Shown: in pieces, positions 11,242 through 22,849 of the stretch
Layout of the letters: each line of letters opens with the position of its first letter
Position numbering within the stretch: the stretch's first letter is position 1
Assembly: GCA_930367215.1 (NCBI GenBank)
Contig: OV884058.1
Coordinates: 109,949,802 to 110,013,801 of the forward strand
Source of the DNA: Pollenia angustigena
Taxonomy: Eukaryota; Arthropoda; Insecta; Diptera; Polleniidae
Direction: 5' to 3'
Length of the DNA stretch: 64,000 nucleotides
Notes under the pieces: generated by a model
Told to the model about the DNA's origin: nothing
Database searches by the model: none
The model's input: the letters and a program-made list of their open reading frames with translations, nothing else
Program-made: the position numbers and the translations under genes

Positions 11242-11879
11242 CAGACAAACTTCTGTGAACTTGAAAACAAATTGCAGTCGCAAAGAATAAATAAGGCAAC
11301 CGGACAGTTCTGATAATTGTATATAAAAATTAAAAAAGTTATCAAAACATTTAAAAACTATTTTCTAAAGTAAAACAAAAATTTTATGAAAAAATAGTGT
11401 TTTTTTATGACAAGGTTACACACAGATATTTGGCATTGTTAGTAGTGTGTACGTACATACGTGTGTGTGTATAGATGTCTCTTTTTTTTCTCAGACATGT
11501 GTATGTGTGGGTGAATTTTTGCCGACAACAATAGAAAGTGACAAAACTAAAGTGTTTAAAGCTTAAACACCAAAGGAGTAAAAGAGAAACTACAATATAT
11601 GGAAATTAAAAAAAAAGAAAAAAATTAGTTTTAACAAGAAAAACGCAATTTTATGCGCTAATTGTTGCTTAAAAACTTGAAATATTAAAAAGGCAACAAT
11701 TAAAAACTGAAGATAAACAAGAGAATCGTAGAAAAGTGCAGTAAAAATTTAAAAAGTCATGTAAATTAAGGGAAAGTTTAAATTGTTTTGTTAATGCAGT
11801 GAGAGAAAATCAATTATTTTTGTGAAAGTGTGTGTGAAAATTGTATACGGCTTTGCTATAATTATGAAAGTGTGCGTAC
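11242..11879 (+). other. Possible noncoding exon (5' leader)
   Basis: The segment is bounded by a good splice acceptor (pyrimidine run then TTTGCAG, ending 11241) and a consensus donor, GTGAGTATT at 11880. It has no long reading frame and lies in a TE-poor stretch upstream of the MED13 coding exon on the same strand. It could be a leader exon of that gene, but signals of this kind arise by chance in 16 kb of intervening DNA. Inference only. Confidence 0.18.
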
Positions 11880-14080
11880 GTGAGTATTGTGTATGGGTTT
11901 GAAAGAAATGGCAACAATGATAATCCAGTGTTGCAAAATTTATAAAAGTGGTAATAAAAACTTAATTTCCTAATAAATTTTTAATAATTTTGGTTTTTTT
12001 ACAAACAAACAAATTAAAGTTTATATCATTTTTAATTGTATAAGGTAATAATTTTGCTATCATTTTATTTTATTTAAACCAGTACTAAAAAATACAACCA
12101 TGTATGGCTGTATAATAGAAGAAAGAACAAAAAAAATCTGTATATTTCTGCTCGCCAACGCCATTTTCAATTCTATAGTCGTCGCAGTCATAAACGTCAT
12201 GTCGTCGTCAGTGTTGCTCTACGCGTTTTAATGAAAAAAATTTATGTCCCCTTCGTTTCATTTTTTTTTAATATTTAAAAGAAATAATTTATTACGGTAA
12301 TAATTAAATAAATTGTTATATCCGCTTATGGTGTTATTCTTTATTTTATATGAAATTTTTTTGTTTTAAGTGTTTAAATGAAAATATATAAAGAGATATT
12401 TAAAAAAATATCGATTAGAAAAATCACAAGTGAATGGAAAGTGGAGCAAAAATTGTTAATGAGCAAACTATAATACACTCAGAAAAAAATGATTAAAATA
12501 TCTTATAAAAAGTATTTGTGAGAACTAAAATGGCAAAAAATCTAAGAAATTTTATTTAAAAAAGTTAAAGATAAAACTACAAAAAAAAAAATCGATCGAT
12601 TTTAAATATCAAAAGGAAAAATTCCTATATGACGCGTATTTTTGCAATTTTTATTTTTTATTTGTGTGTTCTCTTTTGCTATTTCCGTTAAAAGGGAAGA
12701 AAAACATAAAAAGCAGCAGAAAGAAGGCTACTTTGAGTTTGACGGCAACGACAGAAAAAGCAAAATAATAACAACTACAACAACAGCAAAAGTCAGTAGC
12801 AGCAGCAGCAATTCAACATAAAGTAGAAGTTCATTTGTGTTTAATTTTTTGCTGTCTTTCCTTTATTTTTTGTGTGTTTTGTGCGGTTGTTTGTTAAATC
12901 ATTCGTAAGTTTGTTGGATGGTTGGTTATATGCATGGTTGGATGGATGGAGCACATACATAATTAACTTTATACAATAAGTTGGCAAAAATAACAACTAC
13001 ATACATAAAAATATCAAACGAGCTCCTTTACACCACCAAAAGTCTCAGAAAATATCGGTTGTATTGTGTATACACGTTCGATTATTCTTCTTTTTCTTTG
13101 TATATTTTTGAATACAAGAAAACAAAAAAAGAAAAAAGCAAGATGAAAAAATAAAAATGTAAAATATGTAATAAAACTACTTTTTTGCTGTCATCATTAG
13201 AAAAAAACAACTTTTTTTCTTTATAAAAAAGAGGAAAAATATTTAAACAATTTATTAAATTAATATTTTTTGATCTAAAACAATTTTTTCGCTGGAAAGT
13301 AGGTTTTTCTTATAGGAGTCAATTACTAATTGAAAGTTTGTTTTTGTTGTAAGTATATTATAAAAACAGTAAATACAACAAAGTTACAAGGAATTCTTGT
13401 GGCATGATTACATATTTTATTTTAAGACTTTTTAACGCATTGCAAACCTAGAAAACAAAAAATCAATACCTTTTAAAAAATGTGTCTTTTTAAATCATTG
13501 TTACTTTAATTTCGGTAAATCTTACGATTCACTTTTTATTAAAAAAAGCCTGTTGGCCAATCTTTAAATTTTTTTCTTTTAATAAGGCAACCCAAAACAT
13601 TTCCTTAAGCATGAAGAAATTTTACCTTTTTTTTGCTAATCCAAATGTCTAATCTTAAAATATGTAATACACATAAATACACATGAACATACGGGCATTT
13701 CCATAAGAATTTCAACCAAGACTTCAAAAATAAACCTCTAATTGCAATTATAATTTAACATTAATGTTAAAAAACAATGAACACGATCCATGAGGAAACA
13801 TCAAACATAGGTATGTGCAGTTATTTTAGCGGTATATTTTTTAATTTGATTTTATAAGCTTAAAACGTCGTCACGTATAATATTCATCTTGTTATGTTGG
13901 TACATATTTTAATTAAAGTTGTTCCAAACTTATTTTATTGCAATCTTTATTTTAAATTTTATTGGAATAGGTTCATATTTGACTATAGCTCCCATACAAA
14001 TACTATTTCCTAAATACCTTTTTATACTATAACTTCCTTTTAAATGTTGGTTTTAAATAAACATTGGCGACTATAACTTT
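11880..14080. other. TE-poor AT-rich region, no coding exon seen
   Basis: A GC-richer patch at 12150-12235 with repeated GTCGTC words, and AACAACAGCA/AGCAGCAGCAGC-type runs at 12760-12815, resemble fly leader or enhancer DNA, but nothing can be assigned. No recognisable transposon ends. Confidence 0.35.
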
Positions 14081-14368
14081 TTCTAAAGCTTCGTTCACAA
14101 TCAAAAAACATTTTCACTTGGTGTTTGTAATAGAGCAACAATTTCTTTTGCAACCACACACTTTTTGCATTAAGAAACCGTTTGAAAATTTTAGGCAGAA
14201 CAATATTGTGCATTTATTATTATTTTTTTTACAACTTTATGTTAAAATTTTCATTCAAAACTAAATAAAATTATTTTAAACGTCAGAAACAATTTCAGAC
14301 TGCAAATTTGCACAAACTTAATATCTTATTTGTGAGAAAGTTGTATTTTATTATTTCTTTAATAATAA
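14081..14368. repeat. Diverged repeat shared with 24440-24660
   Basis: Patches such as GTTCACAAT, CCACAC/AACC, AAAACTAAATAA and AAATTTTCATTC occur in the same order at 24460-24610. Divergence is high and the boundaries are uncertain. The reading frames here show no family motif. Confidence 0.3.
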
Positions 14369-14476
14369 GGGTTTTCACGTCACGTTATTTACGCACAACT
14401 AATTGTCTGTGTGGTTGTTGTTATAATTTTGCACTTTTGCTTTTTTGCAAGGGTGCAACTTGTGACGTGAATACCC
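14369..14476 (-). mobile_element. Deleted copy of the GGTATTCACGTCAC palindromic MITE
   Basis: Both ends read as inverted GGTATTCACGTCAC (left end GGTTTTCACGTCAC). Half of one arm is missing compared with the complete copy at 21112-21277. Confidence 0.6.
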
Positions 14477-14965
14477 ATAATATCTTTTTTATAAGAGCTG
14501 ATATATGATAACAATTATTCCTTAAAGTTACTTACATGGTCTGTAATCTAAGGAAGAGTTAGAAGAGAAATATGAAATTCGGATCAACGGTAAATTTTTA
14601 TTTTGTTTAAATCATTATTCTGTTAAATTATTATGGGAAAAATTTCACGTTCGAAATTTCACGTATCGACATACAGAAGATTTTGGAAGCAAACCAAAGA
14701 CATTTTAATGTTAAATTGTTATGTACGTAAAATTCTGAAAGTAGTTTGACAATAAAACTGTGCCAGGTTTTGATGAATTGCGCCTTTTTATACATGACCA
14801 CAAAAACTACTTCTATTTTCTTTACGTTCGAAATGCTTCTTTTTTGCCATTATCTTTAACTTGAATCGCGCCCTCAATTAACTTTAACATAGGTCACAGT
14901 GCTTTCTAAGTGGTATAATTTAAGGGTTTAAAGAACGTAAATATATTTGTTCTTCAACATTTTAT
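14477..14965 (-). repeat. ~0.5 kb dispersed repeat, inverted relative to 20265-20984
   Basis: Read on the minus strand it aligns over its length with 20265-20984, sharing blocks such as CACTTAGAAAGCACTGT-like, AATGTCTTTGGTTTG and TTCCTTAGATTACAGACCAT. Both copies abut a GGTATTCACGTCAC palindrome at the same side. No coding capacity was seen. Class unknown. Confidence 0.55.
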
Positions 14966-15079
14966 AGCATTTTTGCTGCGTACGACTGTCACGTTCAACA
15001 CTATGGAACTACCCATATTCTTCAGGTCTCGTGGATACAACAACAAAAAGGAAAGATACTCGATTAGGTTCTGTACACA

Positions 15080-15245
15080 TTTTTAAAACGAGCCTGAAAA
15101 GAAAGTACATACAGATATTCCTTTTTATACAAGAACAGCTCTTAAAAACAGGAAAAACTACAGTCATTTTATCAATAATTAAAATCAAAATCTCGTTCGA
15201 TTTCAATTCCACTTCATTTCGATTTGTAGAACATGCCCGACTATG
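15080..15245. repeat. Repeat shared with 52440-52580
   Basis: The order AAAACGA-CCTGAAA-GAAAGT, then TTAGATTTCAATTCCACTT-like and ATTTCGAT-AGAACAT-CCCGA, is shared with 52440-52580 in the same orientation. It is non-coding and lies just upstream of the INE-1-like 3' end. Confidence 0.45.
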
Positions 15246-15419
15246 TCATGACAAAATATTGTGCCGGTAGATTCAAAATTAACCATATGTCCCATAAAAA
15301 CCACCTATATAAGCTCATAGGCAAACAAATATCATATAGAGGAAGATATCTAAACAAAATTCAGCATAGGTAAAACACTTTCATATAATTCTTAACCTCA
15401 AAACATAATTTTTGCTCTG

Positions 15420-15525
15420 GGTCACAATTAGGGTAGATATTTACAATCTCGAAAATTTGTTTATAAATATGGTAGTGGTCTGGCTTGGCCGACTATACTT
15501 TCTAACTTGTTTGTTTTAAGTTTTA
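15420..15525 (+). mobile_element. INE-1-like element, 3' end only
   Basis: Ends with a GTCTGGCTTGGCCGAC hairpin (about 15478-15493) and TATACTTTCTAACTTGTTT, the terminus shared with the elements at 1279, 6298 and 58834. The 5' part is not recognisable. Confidence 0.5.
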
Positions 15526-15837
15526 ATTTACATATAGGTACTTATATACAAATATATATTTAGGGTTTTTTACTTATAAGATAAAAATATGTCACGTACG
15601 GTACGTAACAAACGATATTAAATTTTCAAAGTTATTTTTGGGAATACAAAATTTATTATTAATAAGATGTCTGTACGACGAGCTAAATTTCCATTTTTTT
15701 ATATTTGATAAATACACTGAAATTTATTTGAGGGAAAGCTAGCTTCTATGTGCATTTCACTGGTTGCTTAGGCCAGATCATCAGGAAACCTTTTTCAAAG
15801 ATTTTAGAAAAGCTAAAGATATTACAGAAATAAAGCT

Positions 15838-15970
15838 CTAAGGGCCATTATTATAACTTGGCGTTAGCTGTTATCCGACAGTCAACAGACGCTTTTTGAC
15901 AGATAACACATTATTATCTGTCAATTTAATCTTAACTTTAGCTAACTTCAAGTTGTAATAATGGCCCTAA
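15838..15970. mobile_element. Small MITE, AGGGCCATTATTA ends
   Basis: Left AGGGCCATTATTATAACTTG and right CAAGTTGTAATAATGGCCCT form inverted ends around a 130-bp non-coding body. The word TAAAGC lies just outside both ends, a possible target duplication. Confidence 0.65.
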
Positions 15971-16393
15971 AGCGAATAAGAATTATAAAACTAAAAGTCT
16001 AACTTGTAACAATATCAAAGCTTAAACAAAACACCAACAATAAACAGTGAGTTTATTTTTTGGTTCATTATAAAACCATCCAAAAACTATTTTTTTTTAA
16101 ATAATGTATTATAAAGCAAAAATAAATTATTTATTGCAAGAAAATAAAAAAGAACATCTCACACTGTTCGCAGATTTTCTCATACCTATATACACCTCAA
16201 AATCAATTCCGAATGTGATAATTTTTTCAAAAATATTATTCTCTAATGAAAAATAATGATTCAACCATTTTCCAGTTATTAAAATTTTTGCAAAAACTCT
16301 ACCTATCTGAAGGCGTACATATGAACATAGTATGTCACATACGATGACATAGAAATTCCCATATGTACATATGTATAAATATATTTGAAAATT

Positions 16394-17225
16394 AGAAATT
16401 GGGAATTATTTCCTTGTGAAGGTTACTTTATATTATTATAAACATTTTTTTAATTTTTCGAATTTATTCTATGAGTTAAATTTCAGTTATGTATTTTGTA
16501 AAGCTTTTTTGTAATAGTTCTATTCCTTTAATTTTTCAGAAATGATTTTATACACTACCAGACTATTATATTGTATTTTCTTTTTACATTTTACCTTAGC
16601 CTTCCTTTGGAAAGCAATGAGGTATATTGAATGTTCAGAAAAATTTACAATTATTAGACACCAGCAGAATGTAATGCATTTTCTGGCCCGCTACGGCCTT
16701 CGTCAGCATTCTTTGTGTCTCACTGGATAGTGTTACTTTATAAATTGAATGTATTTAACTCAACTATTTTAACAATTAGAAATTGGGAATTATTTCCTTG
16801 TGAAGGAAATAAAAAAAATAAAAAATAAAAAAAAAAAAAAAATGTTTATAATAATATAAAGTAACCTTCACAAGGAAATAATTCCCAATTTCTAATTGTT
16901 AAAATAGTTGAGTTAAATACATTCAATTTATAAAGTAACACTATCCAGTGAGACACAAAGAATGCTGACGAAGGCCGTAGCGGGCCAGAAAATGCATTAC
17001 ATTCTGCTGGTGTCTAATAATTGTAAATTTTTCTGAACATTCAATATACCTCATTGCTTTCCAAAGGAAGGCTAAGGTAAAATGTAAAAAGAAAATACAA
17101 TATAATAGTCTGGTAGTGTATAAAATCATTTCTGAAAAATTAAAGGAATAGAACTATTACAAAAAAGCTTTACAAAATACATAACTGAAATTTAACTCAT
17201 AGAATAAATTCGAAAAATTAAAAAA
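16394..17225. mobile_element. Foldback retro-like element, 832 bp
   Basis: Arms at about 16448-16803 and 16866-17220 are virtually identical reverse complements, so the same 62-residue frame appears on both strands (16542-16730 and 16941-17129). A poly(A)-rich junction (16804-16841) separates the arms. The right end reads GAATAAATTCGAAAAATTAAAAAA, i.e. an AATAAA signal and an A-rich tail (the run is given in two parts: GAATAAATTCG then AAAAATTAAAAAA). The flanks are a perfect 13-bp direct repeat, ATATTTGAAAATT (16381-16393 and 17226-17238). A tail plus a long target duplication suggest target-primed insertion of a snap-back RNA/cDNA. A short relative is at 22628. Confidence 0.75.
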
Positions 17226-17420
17226 ATATTTGAAAATTCTAAAAATTTTTTAAGATTTTGCAGCTTTTACTTCCGGTTGGCCTTGCCGTTAAAAATTTGC
17301 TAAAAGGAGAACAAAAATGTAATTTTGCAAAAAGAAACAAGTTCATTATAATAAATAAAATAAAATTTATTTCAGAATCAGTTAGGACGTAGAACTTCAA
17401 TAATTAATTTAATAACTTAC

Positions 17421-18257
17421 TAGCTGGCCCGGCAAATGCTGTTTTGCCACATAACTTATTTCTTTCAGATGTAACAGTGTCTGCTAGCCAAATTCTAAGA
17501 AAAAATTATATAGCTTATAATTTCATTCCAGATTTTACACTATTTGCCTACCCAATTTCAAGGAAATGAATTGATTAGTTAAGAAGATATAGAGAGTCCT
17601 CTTTCCGATGTTACAGTGTATGCCTGCCAAATTTCAAGAAAACCGGTTGATTAGTTAAGAACGCCCTAATATATAAAAACTACAGGCTATAGTTGTCTCC
17701 AACTGTAACACTATTTGCCAGCGAAATTTCAAAAAAATCGGTTGATTAGTTACGAAGATATAGGGAGGGAGAGCTTTTATCCCTCTTACCCTATTTCACA
17801 CCCTATTCCCTATTCTCTTTCATATGTTACATTGTCTGCATGCCAAATTTTAAGAAAACCGGTTGATTAGTTTAGAAGATTGGGGAATGGGAGCTTTTAC
17901 CCCTATTGCAATATTTTGCGCCATCTAGCGATATCAAATATACTCTACGACCTATTCTCATACCTAACAAACACACATACAAAATTTCATAAAAATCGGT
18001 TAAGCCGTTTCGGAGGAGTTCAAAATGGAGGGCATTTTGTTGATATTTGTATGGGAATATAAATACATGTTTCGGAATGAATGCAGTGTTCAATAAAATG
18101 GCTATAACTCATGAACCAATACACATTTGAAGACCGTTGATATATAAAAAGCTTGGTATTGACGTCACGTTCCACGTGAACTTTACAAAATCGGTTCACG
18201 CATTTCAGAGAACATAAATTACCAACACAATGCAACTTATTTTTATTTATATAGATT
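17421..18257. repeat. Dispersed repeat, CTAGCTGGCCCGGCAAA start, ATATAGATT end
   Basis: Starts with CTAGCTGGCCCGGCAAATG and ends TTTATATAGATT. Internally, 4-5 diverged ~115-bp units repeat the words TGTAACA(G/C)T, TGCCAAATTTCAAGAAAA and CGGTTGATTAGTTA. Insect repeats with this kind of head and ATATAGATT tail are common, but I cannot assign the class (RTE-like LINE tails are one option). The frames at 17872-18274 are non-coding. Confidence 0.5.
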
Positions 18258-19588
18258 AGGCTCTGGTTCGACAATCATGTTTTTGAATTTATAAAACAAA
18301 ATAATGTAGGATCTATAAGTACCGGGTCAAAAAATCTTAAGAACGTTCAGCATAACATATGTATTTTTTCTGTCACCAAATTTCAAAAAAGGTCAAAAAG
18401 GAGTAGCATGAATTAACTTAAATGATACGAAATAAAATGAAAAAAGGCTCTTCGAATATGATAAGGGCCCCTAAAAAGGATATAATTGCCACTTTAGTGT
18501 GATAACGGCAACACTATTTCGGGTAATTATTTCCATATCGTTTAAAATCATTAGCTATCCTTTTATGTTAATGATCTACTAAATGAAGCGTTAACAGTTT
18601 TTATGTATTTCAAAAATTTTATAAAAGAAAAAATTCGAACTCTTGATGTACCTATCATTGGTTTGATTTGTGATTGTGAATACAAGTCACACCACATAAA
18701 TAGAGTAGAAAAGTGTTGTTTGTATTTCGTACGTATTTAAGCTATTTTGATGCTTCGTTTGATATTTGCTTAGTTACTTGCTACTCGATAATTGCAGTTC
18801 TACCAGAGTCATTTGAGAAATAAACAACTACACCTTCGTCTCCCTTCTGGTTAGTTTTGTTTTGTTGTCATCGTCTTTATTCCCTATAAATAGTTAATGA
18901 AAACAAAAATCATACAAAGATATAATATACTATATACCTATATTATATGTGTAATTATGTATGAGCGTTGTTGTCTTGCTTGTGAGAGTTTTTTTCCTTC
19001 AATCGGACTCTCTTGTACTGAAAAAAAATTCCAAAGAGAGAAATATTTTTGTTATAATTTTTCTTATATTCAGTGTGTTTTCTTTTTTGTTTTTCTTTTG
19101 TGTGTATTTAAAACGAACCTCTTGTGTGCGTGCATCGCCCTCGTCTTGATTTTAAGTTCTCATACGAAAAACAAACATCAATAGACAAAAGAAACCTAAA
19201 TAACCTGTAAAAATATCAAAAGCAAAAAACCCACTATTTTACATGTACAGGCAGTAAATAATAACACAGTTAAAAGGCAAAATTAAATTTTGTAGTAGAT
19301 ATAAAAATGTTTTTTCATGCTAATTTACTATACATATCTACACACGTAAAAAAAGATGTAAGTATGTACCTATGTAGGTATTTATTAAGAATTTCAAATT
19401 GTAAAATAAAAAATAAATCATCACCAACAGAAAAACTTATGAATAAGATAGACATGTTGGTTATACGGTTTCTTATAGTATTTTTTCGCAAATCCATCTG
19501 ACAGTTGTGTTTAATCTCTTTTTCATTCATTTTGATCGTAATTTTTATTAAATCTGCTCTTTTTTTAAATATACCTTTGTATACACAC

Positions 19589-19592
<4 letters not shown>
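18258..19592. other. No gene seen
   Basis: AT-rich. The 95- and 112-residue frames at 18897-19184 and 19315-19653 are low-complexity and run into simple repeats, with no domain. Confidence 0.4.

Positions 19593-19625
<33 letters not shown>
19593..19625. repeat. TA microsatellite
   Basis: About 16 uninterrupted TA units directly left of the next MITE. Confidence 0.9.
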
Positions 19626-19630
<5 letters not shown>

Positions 19631-19631
<1 letters not shown>

Positions 19632-19883
19632 CATATCTGTGGCATTTTGACAAAACATCTTAAGTCGAGATAAGCAAAAAAAGATTTAAAAAAGCCTCTG
19701 TGAAAAAATCATTTTTATCAAATAATAAAATAAACCAAAATTAAAGAAAAATTTCGTTTATAATATAAAATTTTGAAAACGTAAACAAAAATGTTTCTTG
19801 AATGAAATTTCGAAAGATTAACAACATTTTTTTAACTTTTTAAATTTGACTTAAGATGTTATGTCAAAATGCCACAGATATGT
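19631..19883. mobile_element. MITE, ACATATCTGTGGCATTTTG ends
   Basis: Inverted ends of about 36 bp: ACATATCTGTGGCATTTTGA at the left and its mirror at the right, with one indel, around a 250-bp AT-rich body. Confidence 0.75.
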
Positions 19884-20264
19884 ATATGTAGGTATTTTGT
19901 TGTTGTTGCCTTTATTATTTCAATTTAAAAAAAGTATTATACCTATGTAGTTGTTAGAGTTGCAATTTTCCTAAGTACATATGTTTTAAACAAATTTTTG
20001 TGATTCAATATAAAAAAGTATCCCAGTAAAAATTCGCCTATAAAGAAATTTAAGTAATCAGAAAAATGCATGAATACCTACTACCTATTTACTGAAAGAA
20101 CCAATGAAAGAATTTTACAAAAGATGTCACAAAATGAAAGTATTCATATTTAAGATTACCTTCCAAAAATATATAATACACTATTAAGCAAAATACTTAC
20201 CTTAAGGCCAAATATATATCAATACAGTGTTGTCGTATCGTAAAATTTGTCTGTTAAACATTTT

Positions 20265-20984
20265 AAACAACAAATATTTTTACGTTCTCTTAACTCTTAA
20301 ATTATAGCACTAAGAAAGCACTGTTATCTGTGCTAAAGTTTATGGAGGGAGCGATTCTAGGTAAACATAATGGCAAAAGAAGTAGCGGTTCGAACGTGGA
20401 AAAAATAGACAGCCATGTCACAGAGTACAATTCCGTTCGGAAACGGAATTCATTCCGTAATTTTGTACCTTAGAAAATGACGAAAACATTTTTCGGAATG
20501 AACCCATTTTTGTTTTCATGAACGTAGTGGGAGTTTTATGTATCTGAAAGGCCAAAAACCGATCAAAATACACTTTCTATCAATAAACAAATATGTTTTC
20601 TTTAAATCCGAACGGATCCATTCAGAAAGGAATTGTACTCTATAACATGGCCCAGAAGCAGTTTTTGTGGCCATTTATAAAAAGGCGTAATTCAGCGAAA
20701 CCTGGCACAATTTTTTAGTCAAACTACTATCAGAATTTTACGTAGCAATGTAACATTAAAATGTCTTTGGTTTGATTCCAAAATCTGGGTCCGATACGTG
20801 CATTTCGAACGTAAAATTTTTTCCATAATAATTAAATTGAATAATGATTAAAACAAAAGAAAAATTTAACGTTAATCCGAATAACATATTTCTCTTTGAA
20901 CTCTTCCTTAGATTACAGACCATGTAAGAATTTTTTTTTTGGAATAATTTTTATCAAATATGACTCTTTTAAGGAAGATATTGG
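20265..20984 (+). repeat. ~0.5 kb dispersed repeat, plus copy
   Basis: Same family as 14477-14965 but on the other strand, interrupted by a MITE at 20413-20650. The two halves rejoin when the insert is removed. Confidence 0.55.
20413..20650. mobile_element. MITE, CCATGT..AGAGTACAATTCC ends
   Basis: Left end CCATGTCACAGAGTACAATT and right end (reverse complement) CCATGTTATAGAGTACAATT. 238 bp, non-coding, sitting inside the dispersed repeat. Confidence 0.7.
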
Positions 20985-21085
20985 AGGTATTCACGTCACA
21001 AGTTGCGCCCTTGCAAAAAAGGAAAAGTGCAAAAATATAACAACAAACACAAAGACAATTATTTACGCACAACTAACTTGTGAGA
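20985..21085. mobile_element. Partial GGTATTCACGTCAC palindromic MITE
   Basis: One arm and the centre match the complete copy that follows. The other arm is replaced by unrelated sequence. Confidence 0.6.
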
Positions 21086-21111
21086 ATGTTTTATTGTATG
21101 TTTAATATTAA

Positions 21112-21277
21112 GGGTATTCACGTCACAAGTTGCACCCTTGCAAAAAAGGAAAAGTGCAAAAATATAACAACAAACACAAAGACAATTATCTACGCACAAC
21201 TAATTGTCTGTGTGGTTGTTGTTTTATTTTTGCACTTTTGCTTTTTTGCAAGGGTGCAACTTGTGACGTGAATACCC
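21112..21277. mobile_element. Complete palindromic MITE, GGTATTCACGTCAC ends
   Basis: 166 bp folding into one long hairpin: GGTATTCACGTCACAAGTTG at the left and its exact mirror at the right, with arms of about 70 bp. Partial relatives occur at 14369, 20985 and 51505. Confidence 0.75.
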
Positions 21278-21424
21278 CCAATATTCAACATTAGTATATA
21301 AAAAAACAATACTAAAATTATAATCGGTAAAGCCCAATCACTATAGTATTTACAGACCAATTCGAAAAGAATTAAATTTGCAGTAAAATATTTTTAGTGC
21401 GAATTTAATCTTAATACTAACATA

Positions 21425-21850
21425 ATTATTTATTTTTTATTTTTATTTTTATTTAATTCAATCAGTAATACAAAAGCCTTCTTGGCCAATTTAAAGCATT
21501 ACATAGTAATATATACATTTTAGCAACACAAATGTCTACATATTTAATAATGTATACAAATTTTGAAATCTAAACAAGTTATTTAAAAAATACAAAAAAG
21601 ATAAATAAAAAATAATACAAAATACAAGGTTCCCCACAAAAACCATCATCTCATTTAGTGAATTAAGTATAATATAATTAAAATATTTAATTTAAAATCC
21701 CCACTAGCGATTTAGATAAACTAGTAACTTAGTTTTAAAGCCATGAATTGAATCTGAAAAACATTAATATTGTAATTAGATGGCTTACGTACACAAAGAG
21801 TCTAATTTAGAAAGAAGTTTTTATGGGGAATACATCAAATTAAAGACTGA
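21425..21850 (-). mobile_element. LINE 3' UTR fragment (jockey/CR1-like)
   Basis: On the minus strand it ends TTGGCCAAGAAGGC...TGTATTACTGATTG then A/T-rich TAAAAATAAA tail, matching the 3' end of the LINE at 46550-47900 (GGCCAAGAATGC...TGTATTACCTGTTG). No coding part remains. Confidence 0.5.
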
Positions 21851-22616
21851 TTCTCACCATTTACATAGACTTCACTTTAAAAAATGATTCTTATGCGATC
21901 AATGTACTAAAAGATTAGTTCAGATTACTATGTATTGCACACATCGCCAAAAACGTATGTTTATAATTGCTTTTTAGAGTTAAAATTAAATGTTGATGGC
22001 GAAATTAAAGCAACACCTTGGGTAAACAGATAGATATTTAAAGCAGAAAAGCCAGTTAACCAGAATTTCGAAAAAAAAAATGTATTTGCTGCGAAAGCTT
22101 ACAAGAGGCTTCTTCAAAAAATCAAATATGCCTCAAAAAGGCAAAATATGCGCCAAAAACTTTAAAAATGCTGCAAAAAGGCTATTTTAACTAAATTATG
22201 CAAAAATATGCTCCAAACGGTAAAATATGCCAAAATATGCACTAACAAATCAAATCGATGCCAAAATTCATAAAAAGCCCTAAAACGGATAGATATATTA
22301 TTTCTGCCTTCATTGGTCGCACAAGGAAAAACATGCAATTGCATATTTGTGGTTTCCCTGCATATATTTTTGAATATAATTTATGTTTTTTTAAAAGATA
22401 GAAAAACAAGACGTGTAATTATAGTGATTTTGTTTAACGACTTGTAAAAAAATATTTTTTTGGCCAACCAATGTTTTTTTTCATAAACAAAAGCTTTTTG
22501 AAAAAAATTACAACACTGTATGGAAGTAAAAAGAAAAAAAAATATGTAAACTTGCCAAAAATCCATTTTTATTAAAAAAAAAAAAAAAAAATATATTCTA
22601 TTTTGTAAATCATAAA
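21851..22616. other. No gene seen
   Basis: AT-rich, with repeated AAAATATGC words at 22120-22240. Nothing assignable. Confidence 0.4.
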
Positions 22617-22627
22617 GTTCTAAGTGA

Positions 22628-22831
22628 ACTGGGAATTATTTCCTACCGAAGGTTACTTTATATTATATTCAACATTTTTTTTTTTTATTTTTTCGAATTT
22701 ATTCTATGAGCTAAATTTCAGTTATGTATTTTATAAAGTTTTTTTGTAATAGTTCTATTCCTTCAATTTTATAAAATACATAACTGAAATTTAGCTCATA
22801 GAATAAATTGGAAAAAATAAAAAAAAAAAAT
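22628..22831. mobile_element. Short foldback retro-like element
   Basis: A deletion-type relative of 16394-17225: the same head (CTGGGAATTATTTCC, then GGTTACTTTATATTAT), a T-run, then a ~75-bp arm and its reverse complement, ending AGAATAAATTGG and an A-rich tail. It is flanked by an 11-bp direct repeat, GTTCTAAGTGA (22617-22627 and 22832-22842). Confidence 0.75.
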
Positions 22832-22849
22832 GTTCTAAGTGATTGTTAT

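Noticed and set aside
16542..17129. Two identical 62-residue proteins on opposite strands
   Set aside because: They arise from one sequence duplicated in inverted arms of a foldback element. No domain, and no reason to expect translation.
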